Source: CAVVAL01 sp963742725
GTDB taxonomy: Bacteria > Actinomycetota > Actinomycetes > Mycobacteriales > Cryptosporangiaceae
Direction: 5' to 3'
DNA length: 64,000 nt
Assembly: GCA_963742725.1 (NCBI GenBank)
Contig: CAVUMX010000001.1
Location: forward strand, 1,054,001-1,118,000
The notes under the pieces: generated by a model
What the model saw: only the letters and a program-made list of their open reading frames with translations
Database searches by the model: none
What the model was told of the DNA's origin: nothing
Shown here: in pieces, positions 32,673 through 40,675 of the stretch
Layout of the letters: each line of letters opens with the position of its first letter
How positions within the stretch are numbered: the stretch's first letter is position 1
Made by a program: the position numbers and the translations under genes

Positions 32673-33443
32673 CTAGTCGCGGGACTCCAGCACGCTGTTG
32701 CCGCCGTCGACCACCAGCATCTGCCCCGTGACGTAGGACGCCGCAGGCGAGGCGAGGAACGCCACGGCCGCCGCCACCTCGTCCGGGGTGCCGGGGCGCC
32801 CGGCCGGGGTATTCAGCCCGTACTGGAGTTCCATCGTCGTCGACGTCCCGGTGCGGATCCAGCCGGGCGCGACCGCGTTCACCGTCACGCCGTCGGCCAC
32901 GACCTCCATGGCGAGCGCACGGGTGAAGCCGACCATGCCGGCCTTCGCCGCCGCGTACCCGGCCTGCGCCGGCATGGCGTTCACCGGACCGGACGTGGAC
33001 GCCACGTTCACGACCCGACCCCAGCCGCGCTCGGCCATCCCGGCGATGAACGCGCGGCTGACCTGGAACGCGGTCGTCAGGTTCCGGTCGATCTCGGTGC
33101 GCCAGTCGTCGTCCGTCAGCTGGGCGACCGGGCGGAGCACCTCGGGGCTGGCCACGCTCGCCAGGCCGGCGTTGTTGACGACGACGTCCACATCGCCCTG
33201 ACCGTCCCGGACGGCGTCCGCCAGGGCCTCCACCTCGGCCGGGTCCGTCAGGTCGGCGACGTAGCCGATGGCGCCGAGCTCGCTGGCCCGGTCGTGGATG
33301 CGCTTGGTCGTCGACACCACGCCCACGGACGCGCCGAGCGCGACCAGGCGCCGCGCGATCGCGTAGCCGATCCCGTCCGGGCTGCCGGCGCCGGTCACGA
33401 GCGCGATCCGCCCTTCGAGCCGTTCGGTGGCGATCTCCGTCAT
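32673..33443 (-). CDS. short-chain dehydrogenase/reductase (SDR)
   Basis: The 256-residue protein is a classical SDR: nucleotide-binding TGAGSPDGIGYAIA, NNAG, catalytic Ser in VNVASTSG, Tyr and Lys in GYAAAKAGM, and a C-terminal FLASPAASYVTGQMLVVDGG. It resembles FabG-like 3-oxoacyl reductases. The TGxGxxxGIG loop has extra residues (GSPDGIG). The ATG at 33443 has AGGAG 6 nt upstream. It lies between the acyl-CoA dehydrogenase and CoA-ester lyase genes in the same orientation, so a role in the same acyl-CoA metabolism is plausible. Confidence 0.88.
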   Translation of the reverse strand: MTEIATERLEGRIALVTGAGSPDGIGYAIARRLVALGASVGVVSTTKRIHDRASELGAIGYVADLTDPAEVEALADAVRDGQGDVDVVVNNAGLASVASPEVLRPVAQLTDDDWRTEIDRNLTTAFQVSRAFIAGMAERGWGRVVNVASTSGPVNAMPAQAGYAAAKAGMVGFTRALAMEVVADGVTVNAVAPGWIRTGTSTTMELQYGLNTPAGRPGTPDEVAAAVAFLASPAASYVTGQMLVVDGGNSVLESRD

Positions 33444-33551
33444 GGCAAGCTCCTGGCGGTCTCGACGAGCGGGCACCGGGGCGTGGAACCCGCCCCGACT
33501 ATGCCCGGATTCTTCCGCATCGCGAAAGCCCGCCCGCGCCCGGCCCGACGG

Positions 33552-34502
33552 TTACTCCGGCGGCGTGAACTGCTGCGTGCGAGCCATACCCGCCGCGCGG
33601 CCCTTGCCCGAGATCACCAGCGCCATCTTGCGGGACGCCTCGTCGATCATCTCGTCGCCGAGCATCGCGGAGCCCTTCTTGCCGCCCGCCTCGGACGTGA
33701 AGTACTCGTACGCGTCGAGGATCAGCTCGGCGTGGTCGTAGTCCTCCTGGCTCGGCGAGTAGACCTCGTTCGCGATGTCGATCTGGCCGGGGTGCAGCAC
33801 CCACTTGCCGTCGAACCCGAGCATCGCCGAGCGCTTGGCCACCTCGGCGAACGCGTCCGTGTCGCGGATCTGGAGGAACGGGCCGTCGATCGCCTGCACG
33901 TCGTTGGCGCGGGCGGCCATGAGGATCCGCATGAGGATGTAGTGGAACGGGTCGGCCGGGTAGTCGGGGTGGAGCGCGCCGACGACCAGCGACTTCATGT
34001 TGATGCTGGCCATGAAGTCGGCCGGGCCGAAGATGATCGTCTCGACGCGGGACGACGCGGTGGCGATCTCGTCCACGTTGATCAGGCCCTTGGCGTTCTC
34101 GATCTGCGCCTCGATGCCGATCTTGCCGACCTCGTACCCCATCGTCTTCTCGATCTGGGTGAGCAGCGTGTCCAGCGCGATCACCTGCGCGGCGTCCTGG
34201 ACCTTCGGCAGCATGATGCAGTCCAGGTTCGCGCCGGCGCCCTCGACGACCTCGATCACGTCGCGGTAGGTCCAGTGGGTGGTCCAGTCGTTCACCCGGA
34301 CGACGCGCAGCCGGTCGTTCCAGCCGCCCTCGTTCAGCGCGGCGACGATGTTCTTCCGCGCCTCGGGCTTGGCGAGCGGCGCGCAGGCGTCCTCCAGGTC
34401 GAGGAAGACCTGGTCGGAGCTCAGCGACTTGGCCTTCTCCAGGAACCGCGGGCTGCTGCCGGGCACGGCAAGACAGGACCGGCGGGGGCGCAGGGTCGCC
34501 AT
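33552..34502 (-). CDS. HpcH/HpaI-type CoA-ester lyase, probable beta-methylmalyl-CoA lyase
   Basis: The 316-residue TIM-barrel protein starts MATLRPRRSCLAVPGSSP and carries the CitE-like features FLDLEDACAP (metal site Glu/Asp) and IEAQIENAKGL. The FDGKWVLHPGQID segment near the end is diagnostic of malyl-CoA/beta-methylmalyl-CoA lyases. It would split beta-methylmalyl-CoA into glyoxylate and propionyl-CoA. The ATG at 34502 has GAGGAG 5 nt upstream. Together with the MaoC protein and the acyl-CoA dehydrogenase it covers three steps of the ethylmalonyl-CoA pathway. ccr and meaA are not in the window. Confidence 0.85.
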   Translation of the reverse strand: MATLRPRRSCLAVPGSSPRFLEKAKSLSSDQVFLDLEDACAPLAKPEARKNIVAALNEGGWNDRLRVVRVNDWTTHWTYRDVIEVVEGAGANLDCIMLPKVQDAAQVIALDTLLTQIEKTMGYEVGKIGIEAQIENAKGLINVDEIATASSRVETIIFGPADFMASINMKSLVVGALHPDYPADPFHYILMRILMAARANDVQAIDGPFLQIRDTDAFAEVAKRSAMLGFDGKWVLHPGQIDIANEVYSPSQEDYDHAELILDAYEYFTSEAGGKKGSAMLGDEMIDEASRKMALVISGKGRAAGMARTQQFTPPE

Positions 34503-34641
34503 GATCACTCCTCGAACGGACGGGTTACCGACTGGTGAACGGGAGCGTAGCCAGCACGTGGCCCCGTGCGGCATCCCCTGTGAACGATCTCACCGGCGTA
34601 TCGTCTGGGGCGGATGTCCACTTCCGGGGGCGGTGGGGCGT

Positions 34642-36225
34642 ATGCGAATAATTGTCGCGATCGTTCTGGCCATCACGCTTGTCGCTCCACCCGCCGCGGC
34701 GGCGGAGCCCCGCGTGGTGACCGCCCGCCCGCTGCCGACCTGGCAGACCAACGGCATCGTCTGGACGATCGAGTACGCCGGCGGCGTGACGTACGTCGGC
34801 GGCAACTTCACGGCCGTCCGCCCGCCGGGTGCCGCACCCGGGCAGCGGGAGGTGCGCCGCAAGAACCTCGCCGCGTTCGACGCCGCGACAGGTGCGCTGC
34901 TGCCGTTCCAGCACCGGTTCACGTCCCCCACCCAGCGGTTCGAACGTGGCACCAACCCCGACGTGACCTGCGGCGTCAGCTGGCAGGCGCGGACGTACAC
35001 GTGCGACACCGTGTACGACATCCGCCGCTCCCCCGACGGCTCGCGGATCTACGTCGCCGGCGACTTCCAGAGCGTGGACGGGATCAGCCGCCGCCGGCTC
35101 GCCGCGTTCGACATCAGGCAGGCGAAGGCGCCGCTGGACAAGGCGTTCCGCCCGGGTGGCCCGAACTACCGCGTACTGGCGCTGGCCGTCACCGGCTCCA
35201 CCGTCTACGCCGGGGGCCTGTTCAGCACGGCGTCCGGGCAGTCGCGGGCGCGCCTGGCCGCGTTCCGGCGGAGCGACGGCGCGCTCACCCCGTGGGCGCC
35301 GCGCGCCGACGGGACCGTCATGACGATGGCCCCCGCCCCTGACGCCAGTCGGATCCTGGTCGGCGGCGAGTTCAGCACGGTCAACGGCGTCGCGATCCAG
35401 GGACTGGCACCGATCGGCGCGGCCAGCGGGGCGCTCACCCGGTGGGACACCCGTCCCATCCCGAAGAACGTCCGGGTGACCGATCTGACCATGGACCGCG
35501 ACACCGTGTACGTGGCGGCGGAGGGGCAGGGGTCGTGGGAGTTCGACGGCCGGCTGGCAGCCGATCCGTACACGGGCGCGGTGCGCTGGAAGGACGAGTG
35601 CCTTGGCGCCACGTGGGCCGTGGCCGTCATCGGCGACACCCTCTACAGCGGATCGCACGCGCACAACTGCTCGCCCGTCGGCGGCTTCGGCGAGCAGCAC
35701 GGCACCCGGTATTTCCGGCTGCTCGCGGAGACCGCCCGATCGCCGAAACCCGAGCTGCGGCACTGGTTCCCGAGCACGAACGGGGGTGATCCGCGACTGG
35801 CGGCCGATCGCACGCCGGCCCGGCTCGGCCCCCGCGCGCTGGCGGCCACCGGCTCGTCCCTGTGGGTCGGCGGGCAGTTCACGACCGTCAACGACGTACC
35901 GCAGCAGGGGCTGACCCGGTTCGGGTTCCGTCCCCACCGGAGCATGGCGCCGGTGCGGCCGGCGCGCCCGGAGATCGAGACCGGCACGGATGGCGCCGCA
36001 ACGATCCGCTGGCGGATCACCGAAGACCTGGACGATGCGCGCCTGGTGTACGTCCTCTACCGCGACGGCACGCCGATCCGGACCGTCACCGCGTTCACGC
36101 CGCCCTGGTACCGCCCCCGGCTGGCGTTCACCGATCGCTCGGCCCGACCGGGAGCCGCGTACACGGTGGTCGCGACCGATCCGGACGGCAACACCAGCCC
36201 GCGCTCGCCCGCCGCGCGGTTCTGA
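34642..36225 (+). CDS. secreted beta-propeller-like protein with C-terminal FnIII-like domain
   Basis: The 527-residue protein has a signal peptide (about residues 1-20, AAAA cleavage region). Repeated units of about 45-50 residues follow, with YVGGNFTAV, YVAGDFQSVDG, YAGGLFSTASG, LVGGEFSTVNG and WVGGQFTTVNDV. These resemble delta-60 (DUF5122) repeats that build a beta-propeller. A fibronectin-III-like domain occupies about the last 90 residues. It is probably an exported or cell-surface binding protein; the ligand is unknown. The ATG at 34642 has GGGGCG just upstream; another ATG at 34614 is out of frame. Confidence 0.8.
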   Translation: MRIIVAIVLAITLVAPPAAAAEPRVVTARPLPTWQTNGIVWTIEYAGGVTYVGGNFTAVRPPGAAPGQREVRRKNLAAFDAATGALLPFQHRFTSPTQRFERGTNPDVTCGVSWQARTYTCDTVYDIRRSPDGSRIYVAGDFQSVDGISRRRLAAFDIRQAKAPLDKAFRPGGPNYRVLALAVTGSTVYAGGLFSTASGQSRARLAAFRRSDGALTPWAPRADGTVMTMAPAPDASRILVGGEFSTVNGVAIQGLAPIGAASGALTRWDTRPIPKNVRVTDLTMDRDTVYVAAEGQGSWEFDGRLAADPYTGAVRWKDECLGATWAVAVIGDTLYSGSHAHNCSPVGGFGEQHGTRYFRLLAETARSPKPELRHWFPSTNGGDPRLAADRTPARLGPRALAATGSSLWVGGQFTTVNDVPQQGLTRFGFRPHRSMAPVRPARPEIETGTDGAATIRWRITEDLDDARLVYVLYRDGTPIRTVTAFTPPWYRPRLAFTDRSARPGAAYTVVATDPDGNTSPRSPAARF

Positions 36226-36251
36226 CCACCGGCGCGTCGCGCAACCACTTC

Positions 36252-36280
36252 TTGCAACGGGATAGCTACTTTCCGCTATT
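36252..36280 (+). promoter_or_regulatory. candidate promoter of the LPXTG gene
   Basis: TTGCAA (36252-36257), a 17-nt spacer and GCTATT (36275-36280) lie in an AT-rich stretch unlike its surroundings. ATAGC and GCTAT form a small inverted repeat, and TTGCA recurs as TGCAA downstream, so a regulator may bind. Confidence 0.4.
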
Positions 36281-36347
36281 TGGTGCAAAATGCGCTTTGG
36301 GTGCTAGTTGTTGCCAGAGGCGACTGGTGGGGCAGAAAGGGCGCGCA

Positions 36348-37283
36348 ATGGGCAGGACTATGACGGACCGGACGTGGAGCCAGACCGCCCCGAGCCTGAC
36401 CGCCGCCGCCGTGGCCGTAATCGCCGCGACCCTGACCGTCGCGTTCGGCGCCGGTCCGAACTCCGCCTCCGCCCAGCCGGTCGCCACCATCCCGATCAAC
36501 TCGGGCAACGTCCCGACCACCGCCGAGGGCTTCGACACGATCTCGTGCGAGAACGTCCAGCCGGGCGCCGGCCAGGACGGCTGGCTGTTCGTCATGGGCG
36601 GACCGCCCAACGACGGCAACGGCTTCGTCTCCCTCGCGGCGACGTTCAGCAACGGGTCCACGTACACGGTCCCGCCGAACGGCATGCTGCTGACCAACGG
36701 CAACAACCCGGACTTCGCCAAGGTCACCCTGTACACACCGGCCGGCCTCACCCTCACCGGCGCGTCCGCCGTGATCACCGACAGCGCGCCCAACCCGCCG
36801 ACGCAGTTCCAGCTCAGCCACGCGTGCCCGTTCGACGACTCGCCGCAGCCGTCCGGCAGCGGAAGCCCGTCGCCGTCGCCGTCGAGCCCGACACCGTCCC
36901 CGTCGAGCCCCACGCCGTCCCCGTCGAGCCCGACACCGTCCCCGTCCAGCCCGACACCGTCTCCGTCCAGCCCGACCCCGTCCCCGTCCAGCCCGACCCC
37001 GTCCCCGTCCAGCCCGACCCCGTCCCCGTCCAGCCCGACCCCGTCCCCGTCCAGCCCCACGCCGTCTCCGTCGAGCCCCACGCCGTCTCCGTCGAGCCCG
37101 AGCCCGTCGAGTCCGGCCCCGTCGAGTCCGGCCCCGTCGAGCCCCACTCCGTCGGTGAGTGAGAGCCCGCGCCTCCCGGTGACCGGCGCCGACCCGGGAC
37201 CCGCCGTCAGCTTCGCCGTGTCGCTCCTGGTGCTCGGCACGCTGCTGATCCTCGCCGCGCGACGCCGCCGCCTGGCACCGTAG
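36348..37283 (+). CDS. LPXTG cell-wall surface protein with a Pro/Ser repeat stalk
   Basis: The 311-residue protein has an N-terminal signal sequence (about residues 14-42) and a globular domain of about 115 residues with one pair of cysteines (SCENVQPG and HACPFDD). A long Pro/Ser/Thr stalk then includes ten seven-residue SPTPSPS repeats. The sorting signal is LPVTG, then a hydrophobic helix and RRRR. Sortase would anchor it to peptidoglycan, with the stalk spanning the wall. No sortase gene is in the window. The ATG at 36348 is used, with an AAAGG upstream. Confidence 0.85.
   Translation: MGRTMTDRTWSQTAPSLTAAAVAVIAATLTVAFGAGPNSASAQPVATIPINSGNVPTTAEGFDTISCENVQPGAGQDGWLFVMGGPPNDGNGFVSLAATFSNGSTYTVPPNGMLLTNGNNPDFAKVTLYTPAGLTLTGASAVITDSAPNPPTQFQLSHACPFDDSPQPSGSGSPSPSPSSPTPSPSSPTPSPSSPTPSPSSPTPSPSSPTPSPSSPTPSPSSPTPSPSSPTPSPSSPTPSPSSPTPSPSSPSPSSPAPSSPAPSSPTPSVSESPRLPVTGADPGPAVSFAVSLLVLGTLLILAARRRRLAP
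36885..37095 (+). repeat. 21-bp coding tandem repeat, ten copies
   Basis: A 21-bp unit (for example AGCCCGACCCCGTCCCCGTCC) repeats ten times in frame and encodes SPTPSPS. Copies five to eight are identical, which suggests recent expansion. Copy number can change without altering the frame. Confidence 0.9.
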
Positions 37284-37380
37284 AACCCGAACCGGACTTT
37301 CGGGGCACGCGTGGCTACGCCTGACGATGGCGCCGGCCGAGCGTTCGCGGTGATCGAGACCGACACGTCTCTTCGTGCGG

Positions 37381-37418
37381 CATGACAAATCCCGGTGTGA
37401 CTACCGACATTTGTCATG
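37381..37418. terminator. hairpin between convergent genes
   Basis: CATGACAAAT (37381-37390) and ATTTGTCATG (37409-37418) form a perfect 10-bp stem, with CGGT/ACCG inside. It lies between the convergent LPXTG and acetyltransferase genes and may terminate both. The AT-rich arms also allow a regulator site. Confidence 0.5.
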
Positions 37419-37430
37419 TTTCAAAAAGCA

Positions 37431-38003
37431 CTACCGCGCCTTCGGCCCAAGTCTGGTCCACTCGCTGGCGAGCATCGCGTAGACGATCTCGCTCCCCCAT
37501 TCGCCCTTGACGAACTCGCTTTCGACGAAGTGCGCCTCACGCCGCATGCCGAGCCGTTCGAGGACCCGCGCCGACGCGGTGTTCCGGGCGTCGATGCTGC
37601 CGATGACGCGCCGCAGCCCGAGGCCGTCGAACGCGACGCCGAGCATGGCGCGCGCGGCTTCGGTCGCCAGCCCGTGGCCGTGGAACTCGGGGTTGAGCAC
37701 GTATCCGAGCTCACCGCCGCGGTGCTCGGCGCTGAGCCACTGGAGGTTCACGTCGCCGACGACCCGGCCGGCGTCCGCCCAGTAGACGGCGAGGCTGATG
37801 CCGTGGCCCTCCTCGGTGAACTCGGCGCGGTCGAGGCGGGTCTCCAGGGCTTCGCGCACCTGGTCGGCGTCGCGCGCGGACCAGTACAGGTACCGCGCGA
37901 CCTCGGGCCGGGACTGGATCGCGTACAGGTCGTCGAAGTCGTCACGGCACCACGGCCGCAGGACCAGCCGCTCTGTCTCGATCGGATAGTCGGGCCGCCA
38001 CAT
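37431..38003 (-). CDS. GNAT family N-acetyltransferase (RimJ/RimL-like)
   Basis: The 190-residue protein has the RimJ/RimL-like start (ETERLVLRPW) and the GNAT core with a coenzyme A-binding region (ELGYVLNPEFHGHGLATEAARAM), then SIDARNTASARVLERLGMRREA. The acceptor substrate is unknown. The ATG at 38003 is chosen because TACGAT lies exactly 6 nt upstream on the minus strand, consistent with a leaderless transcript. The start codon of the divergent gene lies only 22 nt away. A longer in-frame start at 38075 would run into that gene. Confidence 0.9.
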   Translation of the reverse strand: MWRPDYPIETERLVLRPWCRDDFDDLYAIQSRPEVARYLYWSARDADQVREALETRLDRAEFTEEGHGISLAVYWADAGRVVGDVNLQWLSAEHRGGELGYVLNPEFHGHGLATEAARAMLGVAFDGLGLRRVIGSIDARNTASARVLERLGMRREAHFVESEFVKGEWGSEIVYAMLASEWTRLGPKAR

Positions 38004-38009
38004 GATCCG

Positions 38010-38019
38010 ATCGTAAGAT
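38010..38019. promoter_or_regulatory. bidirectional leaderless promoter core ATCGTAAGAT
   Basis: Rightward TAAGAT (38014-38019) and leftward TACGAT (complement of 38010-38015) share the central TA. Each is 6 nt from its ATG (38026 and 38003). The core has the form ANNNTANNNT. Confidence 0.6.
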
Positions 38020-38025
38020 GCGGGC

Positions 38026-38523
38026 ATGACCGAATCCGTGCCGGTCCATCCGTTGGTCGCCGAAGCGATGCGCAAGGCCGCGTTGGCCTGGGTCGAGGTG
38101 CCCGGCGAACGGGCGTCCGCCGTGTGGTTGCTGTGGCACGAGACCGCCGCCTACCTGGTCCACGGGGGCGGCGAGCAGCCGGTTCCTGGCCTGGCCGGCG
38201 CGAGCGAGTGCCGGGTCGTCGCGCGGTCCGGTGACAACGCGGCGCGGATCGTGACGTGGCCGGCGTCCGTGGCCACGGTCGAACCGGGCACCGAGGAGTG
38301 GACGGCCGTCGTCCCGCAGCTGCTCGGCAAGCGCCTCAACCTGGAGGACCCGAACGGCGCCGAGGACCGCTGGGTCGCGGGCAGCACCGTGAGCCGGCTC
38401 GCGCCGTCCGGACCGCCCGACGAGCTGCCCGACGGTTCGCTCGCCGCGCCGCCGCCGGTCACGCCCGCGACCACCGCCGCCAGGGTGCCGTTCACCCTCC
38501 ACCGCAAGCCCCGCCGCAGGTAG
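38026..38523 (+). CDS. hypothetical soluble protein
   Basis: The 165-residue protein is probably cytoplasmic. It starts MTESVPVHPLVAEAMRKAALAWVEV and contains AVWLLWHETAAYLVHGGGEQPV and a Pro/Ala-rich C-terminus. This resembles small conserved actinobacterial proteins of unknown function. I do not recognise a catalytic motif. The ATG at 38026 follows TAAGAT at 6 nt, so its mRNA is probably leaderless and shares its promoter with the divergent acetyltransferase. The cobalamin riboswitch begins just after its stop. Confidence 0.7.
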   Translation: MTESVPVHPLVAEAMRKAALAWVEVPGERASAVWLLWHETAAYLVHGGGEQPVPGLAGASECRVVARSGDNAARIVTWPASVATVEPGTEEWTAVVPQLLGKRLNLEDPNGAEDRWVAGSTVSRLAPSGPPDELPDGSLAAPPPVTPATTAARVPFTLHRKPRRR

Positions 38524-38535
38524 CGGCGCTGATAC

Positions 38536-38670
38536 CGTCATGACGCCGGCACACAAGCGCCGGCGGCGCACGCGCAGCGAAGTCCGGTGAGAGCCCGGCG
38601 CTGTCCCGCAACTGTCATGCCCTCCACGACCGTCTCCGACGGCCGGGGGACGAGCCAGGTCGCCTCGCCT
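38536..38670 (+). ncRNA. cobalamin (adenosylcobalamin) riboswitch
   Basis: The leader of btuF contains the conserved core AAGTCCGGTGAGAGCCCGGC, then CTGTCCCGCAACTGT, and the 3' consensus ACGAGCCAGGTCGCCT. Spacing and order fit the B12-element. It ends about 30 nt before btuF, so it probably controls ribosome access or premature termination in response to cobalamin. The boundaries are approximate. Confidence 0.92.
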
Positions 38671-38702
38671 GCGCCCAGGACATCGACCCTCGCGAGAAGG
38701 GC

Positions 38703-39632
38703 ATGGAGATCCACGTGTCATTCCGTCATGCCGTACTGGCGGCACTGCTGGGCAGCACGCTGCTCACCGGCTGCGCCCAGGACGACCCCGCCACGAACAC
38801 GAAGTCCACGGACGCCTCGTTCCCGGCGGAGGTGACCGCGGGCAACGGCAAGGTGACGATCCCTGCCAAGCCGCGGCGGATCGTCTCCCTCTCTCCGGCG
38901 ATGACCGAGATGCTGTTCGCGGTCGGCGCCGGGGACCAGGTCATCGCCGTGGACGAGCTGTCCAACTACCCGGACGAGGCCCCGCAGACGAAGCTGTCCG
39001 GTTTCAAGCCGAACGCGGAAGCGGTCATCAAGGAGTCGCCGGACCTCGTCGTGCTCACCAACGACAGCGACGGCATCGTGGCCGCGCTCACGAAGGTGAA
39101 GATCCCGGTCCTGCTGGAGCCGGCCGCCACCACCCTGGACGAGACGTACGACCAGCTCGACGACCTCGGTGATGCGACGGGCCACGAGTCCGACGCCGAG
39201 AAGGTGGCCGAGAAGATGGAGTCCGACATCGACGCCATCGTCAAGGACACGCCGACGCCGGCCAAGCCGCTCACCTACTACCACGAGCTGGACACCACGT
39301 ACTTCTCCGTGACATCGAAGACGTTCCTCGGCCAGGTGTACGGCAAGTTCGGGCTGACGAACATCGCGGACGCCGCCGACAAGAGCGGCAGCGGGTACCC
39401 GCAGCTGTCGGCGGAGTACGTCGTGTCGGCCAACCCGGATCTGGTGTTCCTCGCCGACACGAAGTGCTGCCAGCAGAGCGCGGCCACCGTGGCGAAGCGT
39501 CCGGCCTGGGACAAGATGAAGGCCACGATCGTCGAGCTTGACGACGACATCGCCTCGCGGTGGGGTCCCCGGGTCGTCGACCTGGTCAAGGCCATCGCGG
39601 CCGCGATCAAGAAGGCCGGCACGCCGAAGTGA
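38703..39632 (+). CDS. btuF: BtuF-like corrinoid-binding lipoprotein
   Basis: The 309-residue protein has a lipoprotein signal with lipobox LLTGC (Cys at about residue 24) and a type III periplasmic-binding fold: RIVSLSPAMTEMLFAVGAGDQVIAV, ESPDLVVL and a long central helix. It captures cobalamin or other corrinoids for the BtuCD-like transporter that follows. The ATG at 38703 follows GAGAAGGG. A GTG four codons later, with GGAG upstream, is an alternative. Its stop overlaps the btuC GTG. The upstream riboswitch supports the substrate. Confidence 0.9.
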   Translation: MEIHVSFRHAVLAALLGSTLLTGCAQDDPATNTKSTDASFPAEVTAGNGKVTIPAKPRRIVSLSPAMTEMLFAVGAGDQVIAVDELSNYPDEAPQTKLSGFKPNAEAVIKESPDLVVLTNDSDGIVAALTKVKIPVLLEPAATTLDETYDQLDDLGDATGHESDAEKVAEKMESDIDAIVKDTPTPAKPLTYYHELDTTYFSVTSKTFLGQVYGKFGLTNIADAADKSGSGYPQLSAEYVVSANPDLVFLADTKCCQQSAATVAKRPAWDKMKATIVELDDDIASRWGPRVVDLVKAIAAAIKKAGTPK

Positions 39633-40675
39633 GCCTGCCGCGGCCGTCCGGGTTGCGCTGGTACTGGCTTCTCGGCGCGGTCGCGGCCCTGCTCGCCGCG
39701 GCGGTCACGGGGCTCGTGGTCGGCGCGGTCGAGCTGGCGCCGGCCCGGGTCCTGGCCGCGCTGGTGGACCGGCTGCCGTTCGTCGCGGTGGAGTCGGGGC
39801 TCACGCCGGTCCAGGAGAGCGTGCTGTTCGAGCTGCGGCTGCCGCGCGTCCTGCTGGCGGCGGTCGTCGGCGGGGCGCTGGCCATCGCCGGGGCCAGCTA
39901 CCAGGGCGTCTTCCGGAACCCGCTCGCCGATCCGTACCTGCTCGGCGCCGCCGCCGGCGCGGGGCTCGGCGCCACGGTCGTCATCGCGTACGCACCTGGA
40001 CTGACCATCGCCGGCGTCGAGGTCGTGCCGGCGGCCGCGTTCGTCGGCGCGCTGGCGGGCGTCGGGCTGGCGTACGGGCTCGGCGCGAGCACCACCCGCA
40101 CGGGCGGCACGGCCACGCTGCTGCTCGCCGGGATCGCCGTCGCGTCGTTCCTGACCGCCGTCCAGACGGTAGTCCTCCAGAGCAGGGCCGAGGCGCTGCA
40201 GCGGGTCTACTCATGGATCCTGGGGCAGCTCGGATCGGCGAGCTGGGCGGATCTCGGCCTGGTGCTGCCGTACATCGCGGTCAGCACCGTCACCCTCCTC
40301 CTCCACGGACGGCTGCTCGACGTGCTGGCCGTCGGCGACGACGAGGCCGGCAGCCTCGGCGTACGGGCGCGGCGGGTCCGGCTGACCGTGCTGGTGGCGG
40401 CGTCGCTGGCCACGGCGGCGGCGGTCGCGGCGAGCGGGCTGATCGGGTTCGTCGGGATCGTCGTCCCGCACATCGTCCGGCGGCTGACCGCCGGGTCGTA
40501 CCGGGTCGTCCTGCCGCTCGCGCTGCTGGGCGGCGCCGCGTTCCTGGTGCTGGCGGACATCGTCGCGCGCACCGCGATCGCCCCCGCCGAGCTGCCGATC
40601 GGCGTCGTCACCGCGTTCGTCGGCGCGCCGTTCTTCGCCGGGCTGCTCTGGGTGAGCCGGCGGGTGATCACGTGA
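39629..40675 (+). CDS. btuC: BtuC-like FecCD-family permease
   Basis: The 348-residue permease has about ten membrane helices and FecCD-family signatures (LRLPRVLLAAVVGGALAIAG, GVFRNPLADPYLLG, GFVGIVVPHIVRRL). It moves corrinoid across the membrane with BtuF and the ATPase. The GTG at 39629 overlaps the btuF stop (GTGA), and its own stop overlaps the btuD GTG in the same way. All four genes of the unit are therefore translationally coupled. Confidence 0.92.
   Translation: MSLPRPSGLRWYWLLGAVAALLAAAVTGLVVGAVELAPARVLAALVDRLPFVAVESGLTPVQESVLFELRLPRVLLAAVVGGALAIAGASYQGVFRNPLADPYLLGAAAGAGLGATVVIAYAPGLTIAGVEVVPAAAFVGALAGVGLAYGLGASTTRTGGTATLLLAGIAVASFLTAVQTVVLQSRAEALQRVYSWILGQLGSASWADLGLVLPYIAVSTVTLLLHGRLLDVLAVGDDEAGSLGVRARRVRLTVLVAASLATAAAVAASGLIGFVGIVVPHIVRRLTAGSYRVVLPLALLGGAAFLVLADIVARTAIAPAELPIGVVTAFVGAPFFAGLLWVSRRVIT

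Noticed and set aside
36885..37095. regular repeats resembling a CRISPR array
   Set aside because: The unit is 21 bp without spacers and encodes a Pro/Ser stalk in frame.
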